Below are positions 59,101 to 64,000 of a stretch of DNA of 64,000 nt, piece after piece. The notes below the pieces were generated by a model. The model ran no database searches. It was given only the letters and a program-made list of their open reading frames with translations, and was not told where the DNA came from. The DNA lies in the NCBI GenBank assembly GCA_950097015.1, contig CATNEN010000038.1, positions 31,830,501 to 31,894,500 of the forward strand. Reading direction: 5' to 3'. The translations under genes were made by a program, and so were the position numbers. The DNA comes from Macrostomum hystrix. Taxonomy: Eukaryota > Platyhelminthes > Macrostomidae. How positions within the stretch are numbered: the stretch's first letter is position 1; each line of letters begins with the position of its first letter.

Positions 59101-61511
59101 TCCCAATTCTGCCTCAACATCTCATCTCTCCCAAATCTGTCTCAACATCTCATTTCTCCCAAATCTGTCTCTACATCTCATTTCTCCCGAAACTGTCTCA
59201 ACATCTCATTTCTCCCAATTCTGCCTCAACATCTCATCTCTCCCAAATCTGTCTCTACATCTCATTTCTCCCAAATCTGTCTCTACATCTCATTTCACCC
59301 AAATCTGTCTTAACATCTCATTTCTCCCAAATCTGTCTCAACATCTCATCTCTCCCAAATCTGTCTCTACATCTCATTTCTCCCAAATCTGTCTCTACAT
59401 CTCATTTCTCCCAAATCTGACTCTACATCTCATCTCTCCCAAATCTGTCTCTACATCTCTCTCAACATCTCATTTCTCCCAAATCTGTCTCTACATCTCA
59501 TTTCTCCCAAATCTGTCTCTACATCTCATCTCTCCCAAATCTGTCTCTACATCTCTCTCAACATCTCATCTCTCCCAAATCTGTCTCTACATCTCATTTC
59601 TCCCAAATCTGACTCTACATCTCATCTCTCCCAAATCTGTCTCTACATCTCTCTCAACATCTCATTTCTCCCAAATCTGTCTCAACATCTCATTTCTCCC
59701 AAATATGTCTCTACATCTCATTTCTCCCAATTCTGCCTCAACATCTCATCTCTCCCAAATCTGTCTCAACATCTCATTTCTCCCAAATCTGTCTCTACAT
59801 CTCATTTCTCCCGAAACTGTCTCAACATCTCATTTCTCCCAATTCTGCCTCAACATCTCATCTCTCCCAAATCTGTCTCTACATCTCATTTCTCCCAAAT
59901 CTGTCTCTACATCTCATTTCACCCAAATCTGTCTTAACATCTCATTTCTCCCAAATCTGTCTCAACATCTCATTTCTCCCAAATCTGTCTCAACATCTCA
60001 TTTCTCCCAATTCCGCCTCAACATCTCATCTCTCCCAAATCTGTCTCTACATCTCATTACTCCCAAATCTGTCTCTACATCTCATTTCTCCCAAATCTGA
60101 CTCTACATCTCATCTCTCCCAAATCTGTCTCTACATCTCTCTCAACATCTCATTTCTCCCAAATCTGTCTCTACATCTCATTTCTCCCAAATCTGTCTCT
60201 ACATCTCATCTCTCCCAAATCTGTCTCTACATCTCTCTCAACATCTCATCTCTCCCAAATCTGTCTCTACATCTCATTTCTCCCAAATCTGACTCTACAT
60301 CTCATCTCTCCCAAATCTGTCTCTACATCTCTCTCAACATCTCATTTCTCCCAAATCTGTCTCAACATCTCATTTCTCCCAAATATGTCTCTACATTATC
60401 ATTTCTCCCAATTCTGTCTCTACATTATCATTTCTCCCAAATCTGTCTCAACATCTCATTTCTCCCAATTCTGTCTCTACATTATCATTTCTCCCAAATC
60501 TGTCTCTACATCTCATTTCTCCCAATTCTGTCTCTACATTATCATTTCTCCCAAATCTGTCTCTACATTATCATTTCTCCCAATTCTGTCTCTACATTAT
60601 CATTTCTCCCAATTCTGCCTCTACATTATCATTTCTCCCAATTCTGTCTCTACATTATCATTTCTCCCAAATCTGTCTCAACATCTCATTTCTCCCAATT
60701 CTGCCTCTACATTATCATTTCTCCCAATTCTGTCTCTACATTATCATTTCTCCCAAATCTGTCTCAACATCTCATTTCTCCCAATTCTGTCTCTACATTA
60801 TCATTTCTCCCAAATCTGTCTCTACATTATCATTTCTCCCAAATCTGTCTCAACATCTCATTTCTCCCAATTCTGCCTCAACACTAGCATTTCTCCCGAA
60901 ACTGTCTTAACATTTCATTTCTCCCAAATCGGTCTCTACATCTCATTTCTCTAAAATGTTTCGCTCCGTAATTGCCAGAAGAACTCAAGCTTCTAGAAGC
61001 CGAACTCACCGAAAGCCGCAGAGCTAAAGTTGGTCACAGTGGCTCCATGATTGCCAGTTCCGTTGCTAACAACGCCGGCGCGCCTACCGCGAAATACACT
61101 TGGCACAGCATTGGGATACAGTCTCCTGCGCCTATTCGGCGTAGGCATAGGCGTCGGGGTCGATGTTGGCGAACTAGGCGGCGAGGCTAGCGAAGCTAGG
61201 GCGGCAGCGGCCGCAGCCTCCTCCTCCTCAGTCTGCTTGGCAACATAATCTGACCGGACAAAATGACGCGAACAGATTCTAGTACTATGGCCAGGATTAA
61301 AGCCGGCTTGATTAATGGCCGTGACCCACTGGGCGCGAAGGCCGGGATCAACTGGGAATCGGTGAAAACTATAGCCGGGATCGCCTTCTCGACGATTGCA
61401 ACCGGAAATACAGCAGCGGGCGCGAGATTTACTAGAACTATTCCGACTCTGCTGCTGCTGCTGCTGCTGTTGTTGCTGATGATGAAGAGATGACGTTGAC
61501 GAAACAGACAT
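56161..61511 (-). CDS. THAP-domain zinc-finger protein, three exons with minisatellite introns
   Basis: Exons on the minus strand: 61511-61010, 58600-58426, 56419-56161. Donors GTGAGT and GTAAGA and acceptors TTTAG and TTTTCAG restore split GTA and TGC codons. The product is 311 residues. A 10-glutamine run (12-21) precedes the THAP domain: ARCCISGCN and STRICSRHF supply the C2CH ligands (C34 or C33, C38, C80, H83), with W62 and the closing AVPSVF. The domain is interrupted by an E/A/S/P-rich insertion at about 95-125. Exon 2 adds a glutamine run and an acidic serine-rich part. Exon 3 ends in a coiled coil (SQNRLMRELNRLARRQ) that resembles the end of the neighbouring THAP protein. Probable nuclear DNA-binding regulator, paralogue of its neighbour. 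Confidence 0.85.
56452..58345 (-). repeat. 24-bp minisatellite filling THAP intron 2
   Basis: About 78 copies of a 24-bp unit (plus strand ATTGTGACATTGGGTG then AAACTGGG). It occupies nearly all of intron 56420-58425. A distinct spacer, GGATGTTGTGAACTTGG, recurs at about 56468, 56991 and 57902, marking larger blocks. The 24-bp unit is open on both strands; these frames are intronic. Confidence 0.94.
58705..60945 (-). repeat. 28-bp minisatellite filling THAP intron 1
   Basis: About 80 copies of a 28-bp unit (plus strand ACATCTCATTTCTCCC then AAATCTGTCTCT), with TTATCATTT and AATTCTGCC variants. It makes up almost all of intron 58601-61009. Segments of several hundred bases recur in the same variant order, for example near 59090 and 59705. 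Confidence 0.94.
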
Positions 61512-62179
61512 AATGTCCCCCTCTCCCTGTTTATTATAATTCTATTATTATAGCAGAACGCCTTTGATAACAAGCTGCAAGTCAAATTAGTGCTAAGAAT
61601 TCACGTGTGTGTAAGTAAGCGCACAGCATAGAAGCCTTGGTACAGGCTAAAATGTACGTTAACCGGCTGCTAGGCTTAATAAAACACGCCAGGGTGTAGG
61701 GTGGGTGCGGCGGCTGTCGCGGGTAAAAAGCAGGCAAGGGGGGAGAGGAAATATTTCCTATCCACTAAAGCTCAGTCGGGACAACCACCCCAAGCCCTAG
61801 CCGCCGCCGAAGCCAGTCAAGGCAAGATATAGGCCAGCCAATACACATGAGTCAGCCGATGCGTCGGACGGGGGGTGGGCTGTGCGTGTGCAGAGGGCAG
61901 GACAGGGATAGGAAAGAGCGTATAGGCTACCCTCTTAGATTGGGATAGAACAGGGAAGGAAATCAGCCAAGGCTTTATCGATCGATCTAAGCTTGGCTGG
62001 CTTTCTGGCTTAGGAATACAAACAAAAAAATTGTTCACCAGAAAAGATAAGTGGATTAGATCTAGAAAATTATGGATTAACCTGTTACATTAAAGCAGAC
62101 TTACAAATTAAGTATCGACCCAGGTGGGTCGGGTATTAAATATGATTTCGTTGATTTCATAAGCAGGGGGGCATAAATT
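61512..62179. other. Upstream region of the second THAP gene
   Basis: On the minus strand ATAATAAACAG precedes the start codon by about 17 bases and may be an acceptor. Nothing else supported. Confidence 0.4.
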
Positions 62180-62370
62180 CCAACTGATTTTTTAGTTGGG
62201 AGGACATTTTATCCCACTGATTTTACAGACCAGAAAAAACATTTATCCCATTCATTTTCCAGGCAGGAGAACATTTATCCCACAGATTTTTTAGATAGGA
62301 CATTATCCCACTGATTTTCCAGGGAGAAGGACATTTTCCCACTGATTTTCTAGAGAGGAGGACAAGGTTC
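62180..62370 (+). repeat. Degenerate tandem repeat
   Basis: About six diverged copies of a ~31-bp unit with GGACATTTTATCCCACTGAT and TTTTCCAGG parts. Confidence 0.65.
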
Positions 62371-64000
62371 CACTGAGCTCTTGTGCAAAGGTCTTTAAAG
62401 GTCTCTAAAAATTTCTTTTTTAATTACTCAAACATTTTATTAAATTGTGAGCATTTAATTTAGTTAATTAAAGCAAGTTAAAACCCATATTAGAACTCAA
62501 CCAAGATAATTAGTCATACATGCGCAACCTCCCAAATCTTAGCCGGTTGTGCGACTTAGTTTTTGCTCTATTTACAACTTAGTTTGCTCTCATTTGCTCT
62601 CTTTTTCTCTCCCCTTTTCCTTTTCTTCACGCCTTCCTTTTTGTCCCTTGGTCCCCCCTTTGATTTTTTTGCACTTGGTCAATTGGTTTTTGCGACTTAC
62701 CTTGCTTGGCCCTTGTTTCACCCGGCTGGTTTGGCCGGGTGTTGCGCATGTATTGTAATAGTGAGCAATCCTGGTCAGTTTTTTATATATGAGGCAGACC
62801 CATTTTAATACAGTATAACTTCTAAACCAAATTCCCGCCAAAAACATTTATTTTTACCTGAAGGGTTTTGTTTAAGTGTTACATTTTCCCTTGTGTGGAC
62901 AGGGACTATAAATATAACCACTCGCGGAGGCCAAAAAGACAGACTTGACATTTTGGCTAAAGGCCCCAAATAATAGCAGTGTAATAAATCAGATTGAAAT
63001 TGAGTTCTGTGTTGATTATTTCTCAGAGTTGAAGGTTGATTGGACAAAGTCATATGCTTAGAGTCAGATTGAATAAAGAAAGGAAGGTTAATAACCAGAT
63101 TGAAGCAAGGGATAAAATCCCAAATAAGAAAGGAAATTCCAGAGTGAGTTCCATATGTGTGTGGAGACTAGGCAATTTTTATCTATTGGGAGCCTTAAAG
63201 GACTGAAAAGATTGCCAATGGTTAGAGGATAATAATAGGAGTGTCTTGCTGCTCGGACATAGTCAATATAATATACTCTACCTAGAGATTTGTTTTAGGC
63301 AATTTGCACAAGTTTGCACATATACATATATATTTGAGACAGAGATTTTAGAATAAAGAAATAGGTCTCCTACATATCGTTTTTCATCAAATGACATTTT
63401 GCCAAAATATTTTTGACCCTTGGTCACTTTTTCATTTACTAATAAAGGCACTGTGAAATATTCATTATTCTGTCAGGCCTTGAGTGACAATGCTATAAAA
63501 TTGTTCATTCAATTACCTTTATACTGGAATTCATTACAAATGGCATCATTCAAATTAAGAAGAACATTGTCTCAACTTTTATTAAATGTAAAACACTAGA
63601 ATAAACATGCTGTGGCCAAAGACCTAAGACAAATTGGCCAAAGCGAAATAAATAAACAAGAATGGCAATTTGATAATTAAACAGTTAATTGATTGAATGT
63701 TGGACTTTAGTTAATTTGTGATTTGTCAATCATGGTACCTAGGCCTATTAAAATTTGTTCAGTTTCTCAAATCTCATCCAATAGGACAATATGGTGTATG
63801 ACAAAGTGACTAGGCCTAACACCTTTAGTGGGTACTCAAACACACTATATGGTCACATGGCCAAAATTGTTAATGTGTGAGCCCAGCACAAAGGAAGTGA
63901 AAAACATAAAACTTAGGCCTAAAACTGATAGTTTTCAGTTTTTTAAATGAATGATTAAATACATGACAATTAAAATGGTCACAATAAAACAGTTTGCTAG
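62371..64000. other. AT-rich region, no gene supported
   Basis: Contains a possible LTR-like promoter block: TATAAATA at 62907-62914 and AATAAA at 62983-62988, about 70 bp apart. No inverted LTR ends, primer-binding site or coding sequence were recognised. From 63060 on the sequence is unique, with recurrent AGGCCT-type words, and may belong to an unrecognised element or to another gene's flank. Confidence 0.35.

Overview
The window looks like nuclear DNA of a free-living flatworm, of a Macrostomum-like kind. This is an inference. It rests on spliceosomal introns, metazoan gene families (PIK3C3/VPS34, mitochondrial ribosomal protein L13, otopetrin, SLC35B2, THAP proteins), a small heat-shock protein with two alpha-crystallin domains (an architecture known from platyhelminths), and several genes whose start codon lies only a few bases after a splice-acceptor-like site, as expected with spliced-leader trans-splicing. 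Coding exons are GC-rich at third positions and the rest is AT-rich. By my rough sum, about 27 kb of the 64 kb is tandem minisatellite, in more than twenty arrays, most with a private unit of about 16-24 bp or a simple multiple.

Layout. 1-1.25 kb: the 3' end of a VPS34 lipid kinase gene. 3.97-4.57 kb: MRPL13, preceded by a 1.7-kb 19-bp minisatellite. 5.8-15.2 kb: an unrecognised gene for a secreted, cysteine-free, helical protein. It has a signal-peptide exon, five 534-bp phase-0 exons encoding the same 178 residues, and a four-codon last exon; four of the introns carry the same 57-bp minisatellite. 15.9-20.2 kb: an otopetrin proton-channel gene whose start codon seems to sit on a 22-nt mini-exon. 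20.2-21.6 kb: two 20-bp arrays in opposite orientation. 22.3-28.3 kb: an eight-TM protein resembling tincar, with arrays in its 3.8-kb intron. 30-34.4 kb: hAT-like and tRNA-derived repeats plus a tRNA-Cys gene. 35.0-36.1 kb: the two-domain small heat-shock protein. 36.4-49.5 kb: five large arrays with almost nothing between them. 50.9-52.8 kb: SLC35B2 (PAPS transporter). 54.3-61.5 kb (minus strand): two THAP proteins with similar C-terminal coiled coils; the introns of the second are almost wholly minisatellite. 61.5-64 kb: AT-rich sequence without a supported gene.

The genes are ordinary cellular genes with no obvious shared pathway. VPS34, MRPL13, the secreted-repeat gene, otopetrin, the tincar-like gene, the heat-shock protein and SLC35B2 are on the plus strand; the two THAP genes are on the minus strand. 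The most novel items are the secreted modular protein with its homogenised exon-intron array, and the minisatellite content of introns.
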